Counted from the first letter of the stretch, positions 35,301 to 47,395 are shown. The stretch is DNA of 64,000 nt from Sesamum alatum (GCA_034509735.1 JACGWO010000012.1:21977188-22041187); one strand, 5' to 3'. Program-made: numbers and translations. Notes: a model not told the origin generated them from the letters alone.

Positions 35301-38300
35301 CGAACAAATTCTGAAACATGATTATTTTATACCATGGATAAGAGAGTGAATTAATCAAAGTGGTATACACTTTGATTATTTCTTTGTTCTTTTTGGCTTT
35401 TGTTTTCTTGGTGGTGGCGATTGAAATTTCTCCATTTGAGAATATTATGATTTTTGTTTGTATGCTATTAAGTGAGATTATGTTACAAGCTTCTTGAAAC
35501 TAAATGATTGAATTAATATATAATATATGTTATCATTAATCTGCTTGAGATTGAAACTCAAGGAGACTAAGCTATTAAAATTCTCCGCCTCTTGATTGCA
35601 CTTCATCATCCAATAAAGAGTTGATACCAACTGCTTGGGTAGAATTAAGGGAACTTTTGAATGAAAGGAAGGGAACTAATTCCTTTCCTTTTTATTTAAC
35701 AAATTCTAGGAACTCCTTGATGTATCTTTTCCTTGGTCCGTAAATCATTATCTTGGAATTCTGAATTGTTTCTGACCTCTGTAAACATGAAGACTTGAAA
35801 AATGTGTTTCGTGAAGCTATATAAGCAGCTTGTGCGTACTCATAAAGTGTCAAACAAGCAAATCTATTTTCATTTGGATTATTATAGAAAATTTCTAATG
35901 AGGGACTGGTATAGCAATGAGGTATTAAAGAAGCAATTATTAATTAAATGGGAATCATAATTAATGTTTAACTGCATTAGCCTTAAATGCAAACTTAGAG
36001 TTAGTTGGTCGGTTATGGAAGCTCTTGTAAATGCCGAAGCGACCGATGATGTTTCGCCAAAACAAATTTAAATTACTTCCCTCTTTAGAATCTTACAAGG
36101 GGCTCTGCTTCTGCCCGTTTCGAGTCATCAAAAACAACAATAAAATATTCTCTTTGTCCTAGTGACCAAGGTAGTTTCCCCACTATGTCCATTCCCTATT
36201 GGTCAAAGGCACAGGTATTAATGGCACGCTTGGCGCACGCCATGGTGCAAGGCGCAAGCGCCATTGAATGGCGCTGGGCTTTGCTATGGCGGTGAAAAGT
36301 CATGCCAAGGCTTAGCGTGCCTTTTGCAAGCCCAGCCCTTTCCATCGCCATAGCAAAGCCCAACGCCATTTTCTTGGCTTGCACCTTGCGCCATGGTGCA
36401 CGCCATTAATAACTATGGTCGAAGGGACAAGGACTTTGCGTAGGTTGCATTTGGGATGCCGGGACATGCATGACATTTGTGTGTTCTTCACATTTTCTCA
36501 CCAAGTCTTAGCGTATCCTTGCGCATGGTTGGCCAAAAGTATCCCATCCTCAAACTTTACGGGTGATCTTCCTCTTATGTGATTACCAAAGTTTCCTTTG
36601 TAGATTTCTCTTACCACATACACTCCCCTTTATATTGATCTTGAGTTAACAAATTTATATTGTTGCTTTTCAATGAGGTCAAGGAACTGTCCGACTTAGC
36701 TAGTTGGTCAACTTCCTTAGACAAACAAGTCCGAGGGATTTGATGCAATATGAACGCATCAAATCCTTCTTGTCATGGCCGAATACGTGCTAAATATGTA
36801 ATCATCTTTTATCCTTTCGCTTTGTGATTTCCTCCTACTTGATTCACAATTAATTGGGAATCGCCATGTGATCTCAAGTATTTGGCTCCGGTAGCTTGTG
36901 CTAGTCTTCCTTCCTCTAAGAGCGCTTCATATTCATCTTTGTTAGTGGATGCCACAAAATTTAACTTTAAAGCATATGAAATTTATCTCCATACGGGGTT
37001 TCTAGCAATCTTAGGGGAGTTCATTTGATAATACCTTCCCGAACCGAACTGAAATTTTGGTAAGCGGTGAGCTAACCGAATACCAAACCAAAATTACCGA
37101 AAAAACCGATTTCCTTTTTTAAATCCTACAAAAGAAAAAAATCCTACAAAGCTGTATTTATGTATATAATTTATTTTTAAAAATAAATCGGTATTCGATT
37201 CGGTGCGGTCATTGGTACCCAAAATTGAAACCGAACTGAATACTGAATTTTGAAAAAAACTTTTACGGCATACTGAACCGAGGACGAACAGAAATTTTGG
37301 TTCCATTTCGGTCTTGCCCGTAAACCGAGTTATGCACACCCGTATCTAGCATAATGCCTCCGTTACTTGCTTGAGATGCGGATGAACCATCCACAAATAA
37401 GTTCCACTATTGGCTCTCGGCTCCTTGGTTGTTTGGTTTACCGGCTCCACAAATAAGTCAATCTTGCATGTTTGGTTATTTGTTCCACAAGTTCGTTCCA
37501 CTATCGGTTCCCTTCTCATTGGACATTTTCTGATCCTCTTCGTGGTTGGCTAGCCCACATTTCCATTCCTAGCTCGAGATCTTGTATTCATCTTCAATGT
37601 TAAGATTGACTTCTCATAGACAACACCAGAAGGTGATAAAACAATAATTAGTTCAACAAAAAAATAGTTATTACTTTCAAATAGGAAACAATCTGAATAC
37701 ACTTTGAATGACCTCAGAATTACAATTTTATTGCTCTCTCATCTCCAAAAATTTCAGCCCTTATAGTCATGTTTCGGGGTAGTTATATATAATATACCGC
37801 GTATCTATCATTGCTAGTGCCGGAACTCAATTTCGTCGTCCAATTAATTGTCTTCATGTGGTTGTCGTTTCTTGAATCATTGCTAGTGCCGAAACTCAAT
37901 TTCGTCGTCCAATTAATTGTCTTCATGTGGTTGTCGTTTCGTGATCATGTGGGAACCAATTATTTAACAGGACAATCAGGTTGTGTGGTTCTCTTCAAGA
38001 TCCTGAAATAACATAGTTTATAGAAATGTTGTATTACCAGAGAAACTAAATTAGATAATCCTTTCGAATTTGGAATTTACTGAATGATATGCTGTCGTCC
38101 TCCTATTAATTATGTCGGATAAACAAATCTGACACAATCATATTCTATATTTGGGATCTTTGCTAATATATAGAAATATGATAACTTTACCCTTGAGCCG
38201 ACACTCTAAACTTTTAGCTGGGAAAATCTCTTTTCGTAATGCATGCAAACTTTATGTGTTAAAATTGTGTACTGTGGATGGTGAAGTGTAACAAAAAAAG

Positions 38301-41300
38301 GTTTAGATAGCAGAGTGCTAAAACTGCTATAGTACGGATGGCAAAATATAATTTACCCAAAATTTAATTAGTTATTTTGTATTTAAATTTTGGACCTCCT
38401 TTGTGAGTGAACTCATCAGTTCATAGATATGTTAACCTTGTTTGTTCTGGTTTTTGGGTAAGTGCTCCGTACGGAATTCATGTAATTGTCAAATAAGCTA
38501 ATGTAGTGGTGAATCTTCGCGGGATGCCTTTATTTTTGGTCGATACACATTATTGATTTGTTGTGCATTAAATCAGCAAGAAGCGGAATCCAAAAGAAGT
38601 TAGTTACGGTTCCTGAATTACATCTGAAGAGCGTAGCAAAGAAACAGAATGAGAGTGTTATTACACGGACGTAGTTCTATCACAAAAGTGTTTATAGCAT
38701 TTCCATGCATTTTTTCTCAAACACGTGCATTTATACTTTTCTAGCAGTAGTTAGTAAATATGCGTAATATTATAACATTCTGGCTACAGATATTAATTAT
38801 CTATAAGTGTGATTGTGGAAACACTTACAGCTAAGGTAACGTGTTGGGTGCTAAGAGTATTGGTTTATCTGGAATGTATATGTATCGTTGACCTGAACAC
38901 GTGGCACTCTTCTAGAAAATGAAAACTATTACTTGGAAGAAAAACGTATGTTAACTTGGTATCGTATACAAATGATGTTCGTGGTGAACGTGTCCAATAT
39001 TTCAGACCAGGGTGATATTGCCTTTGGTTATAATCTCTTCTTCTAATAATTACAGGATATTTGTCTTATTCCATGTCTAGAAATTATTTTGTTGCATGTG
39101 CTGCTATGTTCACTTATCCAGATACAAAGCAATTTGTAAATATGTTGCACGGCGCACACACTAGCACACAGATATATATACACATACGTGTACTTATTTT
39201 TGTTAACTTTCTTTTGTGAATCAGGTGGCAGAAGTTGTGGAAACTGTGCCGTCTGTAGCAGCTGCTCCGTCTGGTGACGGGAATGGGGCACCCAAGTTGG
39301 ATGGAGTTTCCGAGGCTGAGCAAGAGGATTGCACTCATGAAGAGAAGGATGAAAATGGAAATGGAAAATATGCTGGATGATGAAAATTCATTGGAGACAT
39401 TAAATTGCAGTCAGCAAATTGTGCAGCTTAAAAGTAATGATGCAAGATCTGATGCCGAAGTAGTGAATAATGCAGAAAGCGATGTGGAAGCAATGAATAA
39501 TGCAGAAACTTCCCAATTGGAGATGGATACGGGAGTCCTTCCCAGGAGAAGGGGGAGAAAACCCAACTCTTTGATGAGACCGGAGGAGGGATATGAACAC
39601 ACTTGGGCGATGGAAGGCAAGGATTTCCGTAAGAATAAGGAGAAGAAGGATTCGCTTAGTAAGAATAAGGAGAAGAAGGATTCACTTAGTAAGAATAAGG
39701 AGAAGAAGGACTCGCTTTTGCCGTCAGAACCTGGAAAACCAAACATTCCGAGTGATTCTTCACAGAAAGAATTTGATTCTGTTAGCGAAGGAAGTGTTCG
39801 CAAAAGGCGTCGGTCCCAGAAGAAAGAGACCATGACGAACGAGCATGACGGTCAGGAACAGTTGTCAAAGCAACGAAGGAAGATCTTGCAAACACAGGCA
39901 CAGGAGAGAGGTCCGGACGCCCCAAAGAGGAGAGCTAAAAAGGTTGTTGCTAGATCAAGCACAGTTAACATAGAGAAAGGAGAAGGCAACCGCAGCGGCA
40001 CTGAGTCAGAAGAAAAAGCCGAGTTTTTGCTTCAAGAACTTAGTGGGAAGAAAGAAATCAAGGATGAAATTATTTCCCCGAAACCCGAGTCAGAAGATGA
40101 TGTGGAACAGGTGATGATCAAACTCTGTTTGTTATTTTCTTTTGACGGATTTCTGTGCCTTTTAGATTCGTTTAGTACTTCTTTTATGACAATTGATGTA
40201 GATGGCGGAATCTCCCGTGGCTGGTCCGGCCAAAGCCAAGAAGCCCGATAATTTGGCTCCAGAAACGGAAAAGGTATAGTGCTATTGTAGCAAAGCAACG
40301 ATGTAAATTTAGAATTTCTTCTGAGATGTCTGCTGTGATAATAATCTTGGGAATATTTGCTTCAAATCCAGAAGCCCATAAAGCCCAGTGTCGATTATGG
40401 AGAGGAGATGGTCAATTTAAGGATAATGGTTTGGTGGCCGATTGACAAAACGTAAGTACAAAAGCTGGTCATCTCATTACATCTGTCTGTTCTTTCGTCA
40501 TGTTTTTTGTCATTGATTCAACCGTTTTGTTGTTCTACTTGGTGCTTATGAAGCCGAGTTGCATTTGGGAAAAACCACATCTTGACACACTAACAGCGAA
40601 AGTTTGAGTTCTCTGAATTTTACGCATACTACGTTTAACATGTAAAACCACGTTTTTCTCATTCGCAAGGATCGGTATATGCAGGTTTTATACAGGGACC
40701 GTCGAAGCTTTTGATCCTTTGACAAAGAAGCACAGGGTGATAAGATTCTTCCTCTGACAATCTACTTGTGTTCTTTTGACATAGTACTATGAACTTCTTA
40801 GCAACTTTGTCCGATTTCATCTCAGCTGTTTCGTTGGCTTTATTGCAGATTAAATACGACGATGACGAGGAAGAGGTCTTGAACCTGAAAAAAGAAAGAT
40901 GGGAACTGTTCAGTGAGAAGCAGCATCGACAAGTAAGATTCTTCCTTAAATACTTGTTCTATTTCAATGTTTTCTTGTGATATAATCGGCTGTGTTCTTT
41001 CTTTCTTGGTCTGATCTGTCTGTGCAAATGTGCCCATTTACTTACAGTCGTATCAGAAGCAAGAGGCTGACTATCACGATCATGATCACGATCCATCTCC
41101 TGCCAAAGAGCCTGTCAAGTAAGTGTAATCTAGAGCGTAGTATAGGCAGTTTTCAAATTCTCCGGGCCCGACTGGTGTTTTGCTGACAAAAGAATGATGT
41201 AGAGTTGTGTTTCCGTGTATCTGATGTCTGTATCCTTACAACCTTGCCAAATTTCCATTCATGTTTCTTGGAGCAGGATTCAGAAGAAAGGTGACAAAAC

Positions 41301-41602
41301 GAAAGCCAGGTTCGTCAAGAAACAACATGCCCACATCATCGATAAGGTTTGTTTTCCTTCCTCAGCCTTAAAAACATCTACCTCAACAACTATTGTTCCA
41401 ATTCTTGTCCTAACGGTTAACGTCCTCCGGTGTCAGACCAAAAGGCGAAGCCCGTGGCCTCACTAAATCAGGAGAGTCTTCATCAAATTTAGAATCAGAT
41501 GATAAAATGTTTGAAGCAAATTTCTCATCAAAGGACGACGGAGAGAATAACCATGCAGGCAAGAAGCGTCGGGACAACCTCGACCAGCACAAGAAAACCT
41601 AG
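32390..41602 (+). CDS. PDS5: PDS5-like cohesin cofactor with Tudor domain; two apparent frameshifts
   Basis: Sister-chromatid cohesion protein of the plant PDS5 A-E group, acting on cohesin in the nucleus. Coding exons: 32390-32512, 33914-34117, 34237-34418, 34647-34773, 34871-35038, 39225-40110, 40202-40273, 40372-40451, 40685-40736, 40849-40932, 41048-41118, 41277-41346 and 41437-41602. Residues 1 to about 268 form the conserved HEAT-like N-terminus (ELMKAGRSLLNGLP, VLARVWQLPPPS, ALASCFNEITRITAPKFPY). The big sixth exon is charged and disordered, with RRRGRKPNSLM and a threefold 10-residue repeat. A Tudor domain follows (MVWWPIDKTFYTGTVEAFD, IKYDDDEEEVLNL). In exon 6 the frame hits a stop at 39378 and must shift by one base near 39375 to continue. 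The last exon also needs a one-base shift at the AAAA run at 41440. Corrected length would be near 760 residues. Either recent decay or assembly errors. Confidence 0.85.
36208..36423. mobile_element. Foldback element nested in the gypsy integrase
   Basis: Two arms of about 90 bases are near-complementary: 'gtattaatggcacgcttggc' through 'gggctttgctatggcg' on the left, and the mirror through 'gccattaataac' on the right. The flanks carry a 9-base near-identical direct repeat, TGGTCAAAG and TGGTCGAAG, as a target duplication. Long terminal inverted repeats with a 9-base duplication fit a non-autonomous Mutator-like element. The body is very GC-rich for this region. Confidence 0.65.
37018..37345. 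mobile_element. MITE-like repeat rich in CGGTTCGGT words, nested in gypsy RNase H
   Basis: Interrupts the RNase H reading. It is made of many 'accgaac', 'aaccgaa' and 'cggttcg' words and has 'gttatgcacacccg' at one end. Short repeats of this style ('gggtgtgcataactcggttt...') are common in dicot genomes. Ends approximate. Confidence 0.5.
37809..37948. repeat. 69-base tandem duplication in PDS5-like intron 5
   Basis: The word 'cattgctagtgccg' occurs at 37809 and 37878, and the following bases through 'catgtggttgtcgtttc' are almost identical in both units. One internal difference is visible (ccggaa versus ccgaaa). Confidence 0.9.
39631..39720 (+). repeat. In-frame 30-base tandem repeat in PDS5-like exon 6
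   Basis: Three consecutive units of 30 bases encode KNKEKKDSLS-type decapeptides and differ by only a few bases. The third ends LL instead of LS. Unit length is a multiple of three, so copy number can change without breaking the frame. Confidence 0.95.
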
Positions 41603-42100
41603 CCGATCACACCACCTCCCTCCCGAGATGCGATAGAGGGTCGAAAGATGCCAAAGATCTGGGAATACATTACCCTTCTCTTCACTTGATCCAACTTTTA
41701 GGACAAAAATGAATCTGACATTTACAGTACTTTCAAGTATGTGTTGTACTATAGTTGCCTTGTTGTTTCTGGTACCATGCAGTTTGATGTTGTGTGCTTA
41801 TACTTCAGAATGCTTATAGGGTTGTTCTTGACTACATTAATTTGCACTTTGGCCCTTGATTTTATGAGTTATATACAATTTAGACAATGAGTGCTTCTTA
41901 TGTTTGCTGTTTTTAGCAGGCAAATATGCTATTTTGCACGTGTTTGATTATTTTTCTTGATTTTCTGGGAATTTTGTAGGTGATAATGAATCTACTTTTG
42001 TAGAATTTATTTAATTATTTTTTTTATAGTATAAATTAATATTCAGTACATTAAGATATCAAAGGCAGATTATAGTGATGTTTGATCCTTTAAAATACAG

Positions 42101-42350
42101 GTAAATTACATTGATATCCCAATTTAGGTTCAATTACACAAATATTTCATGTCTTTTGCGAAATTATAACTACACCCCCTGAGGGGTGTTAGTGTAATGT
42201 TTTTCAGGGGTATTAGTGTAAGTTTCGTCTTTGAATAGAGGGTATAGTTGTAATATAATTACAATCTCAGGGGTGTAATTGTAATTTTAATAAAAATAAA
42301 GTGTTTGTGTATTTTGATCTAACCTCAAAGGGTGTCACTATAATTTACAC
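42101..42350 (+). mobile_element. MITE family B, member 3
   Basis: Left end GTAAATTACATTGATATCCC, right end with 'ggtgtcactataatttacac'. The interior 'ctacaccccctgaggggtgttagtgtaa' pairs with itself. About 250 bases. Confidence 0.7.
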
Positions 42351-42455
42351 TTCAATATATTATCAGATGTTTGAAAATTTGTTTATAAATGTTTGAAATA
42401 TATTATCAGATGTTTGAAAATTTGTTTATAAATGTTTGAAAGTTTGTTTATAAGA
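42351..42455. repeat. Direct repeat of about 53 bases
   Basis: The unit 'atattatcagatgtttgaaa' through 'tttataaatgtttgaaa' occurs twice in a row, followed by a partial third copy ('gtttgtttataag'). Confidence 0.85.
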
Positions 42456-43117
42456 TATTATAAAATATTTGATATTTTTTTTTGAAAAAAAAGATATTAG
42501 GAATTTGTAAATTTTTTTAGAAAAAAAGTAAAAAGTTCCTAATTTATTTAAAACTTTAATAAGTTTTTTCGAATAAATTTATACTAATTATAAAATTATT
42601 ATTCTGATATATTATAAGTTTTATCATATTTTATTTACTTTTATTTTTCGAATAACATCAAACATCTTCTAATCTTTGAAACTATTTTATAAGATATAGA
42701 AGTTTACAAGACTTGATCAAATATCCCTTAAATACATCCATAATTTTATACCCAAAGTATATATTGACAAATAATAAATCACAAATTACTATAAAAATAG
42801 ATAAATAATTGAAATTTCAACTCAAAAGTTCTTTTTTATCATATGAGGAATATTTAATATTTAATTTCTGTGATATGATCTTTAAATGGACTGGTGTCCA
42901 ACTTCTAGTAAGGCCAATTCAAATAATTGCATAATTAGTCAATTGCTTTAGACCTAAAAGAACCCCCAATATTGACCATCTGACAAAGTAAAAGTTAGGA
43001 CTTAGGACACATTCACACACATTAGTCATTTCCTTAACTTTTAAATTATGATGTTTGTTTGCAAAAGTTTGAGTAATTTAAGTTGCTTTACGGGAAAATT
43101 CTTGTTCGCATCAGGGT

Positions 43118-43270
43118 TTGGTCGAATCTAACCAATTATAAAGTAAGTGTGGTACACTTGTTATGTGATTGCTTATTTTTCTTGAATTATACATTAATCA
43201 CATGGCAAGTGCAATACATTTACCATATAATTGATTCAAATTGACCGAATCAGGTTCGAGTTAGAATTTC
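43118..43270. mobile_element. MITE family C, member 1
   Basis: Imperfect palindrome: 'aaccaattataaagtaagtg' at the left pairs with 'tttaccatataattgattc' at the right. A near relative lies at 47222-47395. Confidence 0.5.
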
Positions 43271-44038
43271 TTATGTTTTATTTTGTTTAGGAGAGGAAGT
43301 TACTAGAAAGTTTGTAGTAATAGGTATGACCAACAACTACAAGCATTGATCATATGTCTTGAGATGGCACCCAATTGAAGCAAAGGAATGTAATAGAATT
43401 TGAATGGGCAAATTTAATTATTTTGTTGTTGTTTACTTTGTATTTCGTTGGAGTTGTCGGTGACGGGTTCATATTGGGTTTGTAATTGCAGTTAAAATCA
43501 AATATTTTACAGTTGTAAAGATGTGTTGTATTTTTTATTTTAAATTGTATTGCATCGTCTGTTCTGTTTAATGTATACATCTCACGTGTCGTGTAGGATG
43601 ATCATGTTATTTATTCTATTTAACAAAATATTCTGTAAGTGTGGCATGTATATGCTAAATGAAATAGGATTTGGAATAGAAAATCTAATACAAAGAACGA
43701 ACTACTAGGATCACGCCTAAAGAGAGTTGTCCTAATATTTCAATCCACGGAAGAATTATAAGGCAATAAATTAGGTAGTAAAACGTTGTTGGTCCCTTTC
43801 TAATACTCAAAAGATAATGGAAGGATGATCAACATAACAATCCTCTTTACTTATATATAGTATCAACATATTAAATATATGTGCATATATTTTTATAATT
43901 CTAAGAGTCATATTTGTTCGGAAAAGTTATTCCCGCCTAATTGGGGATGAGAACACATATGGAAATAATAATAATATATATATATATATATTAGGATAAT
44001 TATGTCTATAATCTTGACCTACGGTTTATTTACAAAAA

Positions 44039-44293
44039 GGGCAAATTACGTTGACACCCCTGAGATTAGTTCAAGTTACACAAACACCCCCCGTTTTTGT
44101 AAAATTATAGCTACACCTCCTAAGGGGTGTTAGTGTAATATTTTTTAATGGGTGTTTGTGTAAGTTTTGACTTTGAATAGGGGTGTAGTTGTAATACTAC
44201 AATAATCTCAGGGGGTGTAACTATAATTTTGTAAAAAACACAGAGTGTTTGTGTATTTGACCTAACACTCAAGGGTGTCACTGTAATTTACCC
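44039..44293 (+). mobile_element. MITE family B, member 4
   Basis: Best preserved member. Left end GGGCAAATTACGTTGACACC pairs with the right end, whose complement reads GGGTAAATTACAGTGACACC. Inner 'acaaacaccccccgtttttg' also recurs inverted. Confidence 0.75.
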
Positions 44294-45242
44294 AATAATT
44301 ATCACTATCTTGTGAAAAATTAAATATACATACATAAAAAACACCAATATTATTTACACAATACGGGAAAAGATGATTTAAGATTGGGCAGGGTCAAGAT
44401 AGACCGCGCCCTAAGCCATTACATATAGTTTAATTACGAAGAACATGGCTTTGCCTATTTATTAAAAAAGAATATATATATATATATATATATTAGGTGC
44501 AGTTGTTCATTTAATTATATATAATTAAAATAAAATTCTAATTAGTTACAAGATTAATTGATTTTGAATTTTGAACGAAGCTTCCAAAAATATACTTGTC
44601 TCCGCGTAATCATATGGAACTAAGGAAATTATGGAATATTAATTCTATTGTACGTATGTGAACAATATTACTGCTGAAATTCACCAAAATATTAATTACA
44701 TAAGTTGATGAATTTAATCTGAATAACATTAATCAGAAATTATTTATATATATATATATATATATATTATAGTCAATTTTGTATTACGGATTTTGTCATA
44801 ACTTCAAATACATGTAATATCTCAAAATGCATTTATATGTTATTTCTTTCTATTTTAATGGAATTCGATTAATCTATAATATATTGTAGGAACAAGAACT
44901 ACAACTTAAAGGGGGTGTTTCGCCAGATTTATTTAAAAAAAGTTGTAATTTTGTACATTTTATATGTAAGATGTTTTTAAATTTTATAAAACGTTAGAAA
45001 TCTTATTTTAAAAATAAAATTTTAAATAATTTTGATTAAATAAAGAGATAATTATATTTACACTCCCCATCTATTGTCATTTACACAATTACCTTTGTCT
45101 TTTAAGAAATTTCAGAATTCACCCTAATAGCCTTTAAAATAAAAAAATGCCCTTGTTGACTCGATGAAACTAAATTTAACAGCAACAGAAATACCCTCAG
45201 GGGTGTTTCGTAATTATAAAAATCTTAGAGGGGCTGTCAAAG

Positions 45243-45969
45243 AATGTTTATGTGGATGAGTTATATGACCCCATATATATTTTTTATTATTTATACCAAT
45301 TTTTAATTTAAGCTTAAATTATTTTATTAATATTTGTTATTGAATCTCTATATAAGAGTACACCTTTTAATTATTAAAATAATAAATTATTCAATTAATA
45401 TATTAATATAATTAGTTACTAGATCATAAGTTTAAATTAAAAAATTATCACACTTGTATAAATTATTAAAATTAAAAGAATATTCATCCTCTATTTTTTT
45501 TATTTATAACTAGATTTTACTAAAATTAATAATTATAATTCAAAATAATTTATGTAATTTATGGAAATCATATTAAAATTAGTAAAATAAATAATTTATC
45601 TATTAAAAGATATTATAAACTATTAAATCATTTTTTTTTGAAATTTTTGTTATCCCTTCTCCCAGCCGACCATCATGTCCATCCCCAACCCTGACGTCCC
45701 CGTTGCCGAATGCACCTCACCTCGCTTGCGCTCAGAAATTAAAATAATTTATACAATTATGATAATTTTTTTATTTTAAATTTTTTAACCTAGTAACTAA
45801 TTTTTATTAATTTGTTAATTGAATAATTTAATATTTTAATTATTAAAAGGTGTAATTTATATAGCGATTCAATAAAAAAAAGTTAATAAAATAATTTAAA
45901 CTTAAATTAAAAATTAGTATAAATAATAATAAAATATATGGGGTCATATTACTCATCCTAATAAACATT
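45243..45969. mobile_element. Foldback element with arms over 200 bases and a GC-rich core
   Basis: The left arm (from 'gatgagttatatgacccc') and the right arm (complement 'gatgagtaatatgacccc') align over roughly 200-250 bases with modest divergence. The loop contains a GC-rich patch at 45650-45730 ('ctgacgtccccgttgccgaa') unlike anything nearby. No coding capacity; superfamily not determined. Confidence 0.7.
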
Positions 45970-46771
45970 ATTTTAACACCCCTTGTACCTTTTGATAATT
46001 ATAGAGACATCATCAAGGGTATTTATGTAATTTAAAAATTATGCTAAAATTTGACCAGGTCTACAGGATCATTTTTGAGTTTAAATAATTGTTATGAGTG
46101 ATTTTTATAATTTTCAAAAGATATGAATAATTTGTATAAAATAACAATAAATAAAGGGGTGTAAATCTAAGTATCCGTAAAGTAAAATTATGAAAAATAT
46201 AAAATATCAGTAGTGTCAAGTTTGTATTCAACTGAACCATCTTGTTAGAATTTTAAAATATAAATTAGAAATTATTGATTTTTCTAGAAAGAAATTTATA
46301 AGCTCTTTTTTCTTAAAAAAGAAAAACAAACAAATGTAGAATTTTTAATTTATAAGCTCTAAATATATTATTTTTGGATCTTATAAATTTCACAAAATTT
46401 CGTCCAATTTCAAAAGATAAAGCATACAAGTCATGGTATGCTAGTTAAATAAGGAAAAATATATTACTTTACTCATTTATTTACTTATTTAGAATAGAAA
46501 GGACATATATGTGACATTTAAAGTTATTTAAGTAAACTTAAATTATACATAAGTATGCATATTTTATCAATCATCTACATTTGGAAATTAAGAATTAATA
46601 ATACTAAAATAAGAAAAAAAAATTAAACATGGAATTGGTTACACTAAAAAAAGCACGAAATCAGCATCACGTTATCCAATACCATAAACAACTCCACTAA
46701 AATTATAAAAATTAAAAAAATAAAGAAAAATAAAGAAAAATATCCAACAACTCCACCCACATCATGTTTAA

Positions 46772-47205
46772 GGAAAATTACAGCTACTTCTCTTGAGGTT
46801 TGACATAATTATAAATATTTTTTTATTATTTATAAAATTATAAATATTCCTGAGGTATGTAACCGTCTAACAAATAACCATTTTCATCCAATTTTATGGA
46901 TGAACTGACTAAAATGGCCTTATGCAAATTGAATTTTTTATTAAATTTTTAATTTTTTTTGATTTTTTTTTAAACTAGAATGCGGAGGGAGAAGTTTTTT
47001 AAGTTTTTTTTAAACAGATGAGCAATAATGCAATTTGTCTCGACTAATTTTTCTACAATTTAAAAAAAAAATCAAGGACAAAATGATCAATTTCAGGCAT
47101 TTGGTTAAAAGTTACAAACCTCAAGGGGGTATTTGTAATTTCTCAAACAACAAGGAGATATTTGTAATTATGTCAAACCTCAGGGAATGTGACTGTAATT
47201 TACCC
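46772..47205 (+). mobile_element. MITE family A, member 3
   Basis: Left end GGAAAATTACAGCTACTTCT pairs with the right end, whose complement begins GGGTAAATTACAGTCACATT. Uninterrupted interior, so this copy shows what the 30.27 and 53.3 kb members looked like before their inserts. It ends about 280 bases upstream of the CCR TATA box. Confidence 0.75.
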
Positions 47206-47221
47206 AATGTTTAAAGTAAAT

Positions 47222-47395
47222 TTTTTGTCCGAATAGATTTGATCGAAATAAATCAATCATAGAGTAAGTGTAATATACTTGCTATGTGATTTGTTATTTT
47301 TTCAAAATTGTACATCAATCATACGACAAGTGTATTGCACTTGCCATATAATTGGTTCAGGTTCGATCGAGTCGTGTCCGGAGTAAAATTTTTCC
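47222..47395. mobile_element. MITE family C, member 2
   Basis: Palindromic relative of the 43.12 kb element ('aatcatagagtaagtgtaat' versus 'cttgccatataattggttc'). It lies within 100 bases of the CCR TATA box and so forms part of the promoter region. Confidence 0.5.

Larger units (their letters stand above)
35900..37620 (-). mobile_element. Ty3/gypsy retrotransposon remnant inside PDS5-like intron 5
   Basis: Read on the minus strand, this shows decayed pol pieces in the proper order. First is an RNase H start (LFVDGSSAS, near 37340-37410). After an intervening repeat, RNase H continues (YEALLEEGRLAQATGAKYL and DSQLIVNQVGG, near 36840-36960). Then comes the zinc-binding part of integrase (LVRKCEEHTNV and HVPASQMQPTQSPCPFD, near 36415-36520), and finally, after another insertion, the integrase core start (GMDIVGKLPWSLGQREYF, near 36110-36200). 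Several stops and shifts are present. No LTRs were recognised, so the boundaries are approximate. Confidence 0.75.

Noticed and set aside
37809..37948. Possible CRISPR-like or satellite array
   Set aside because: Only two units, no spacers, and it lies within a plant intron. A simple tandem duplication.
39411..39833. 140-codon minus frame and an 80-codon Arg-rich plus frame over PDS5-like exon 6
   Set aside because: Shadows of the repetitive Lys/Glu-rich coding exon in other frames.
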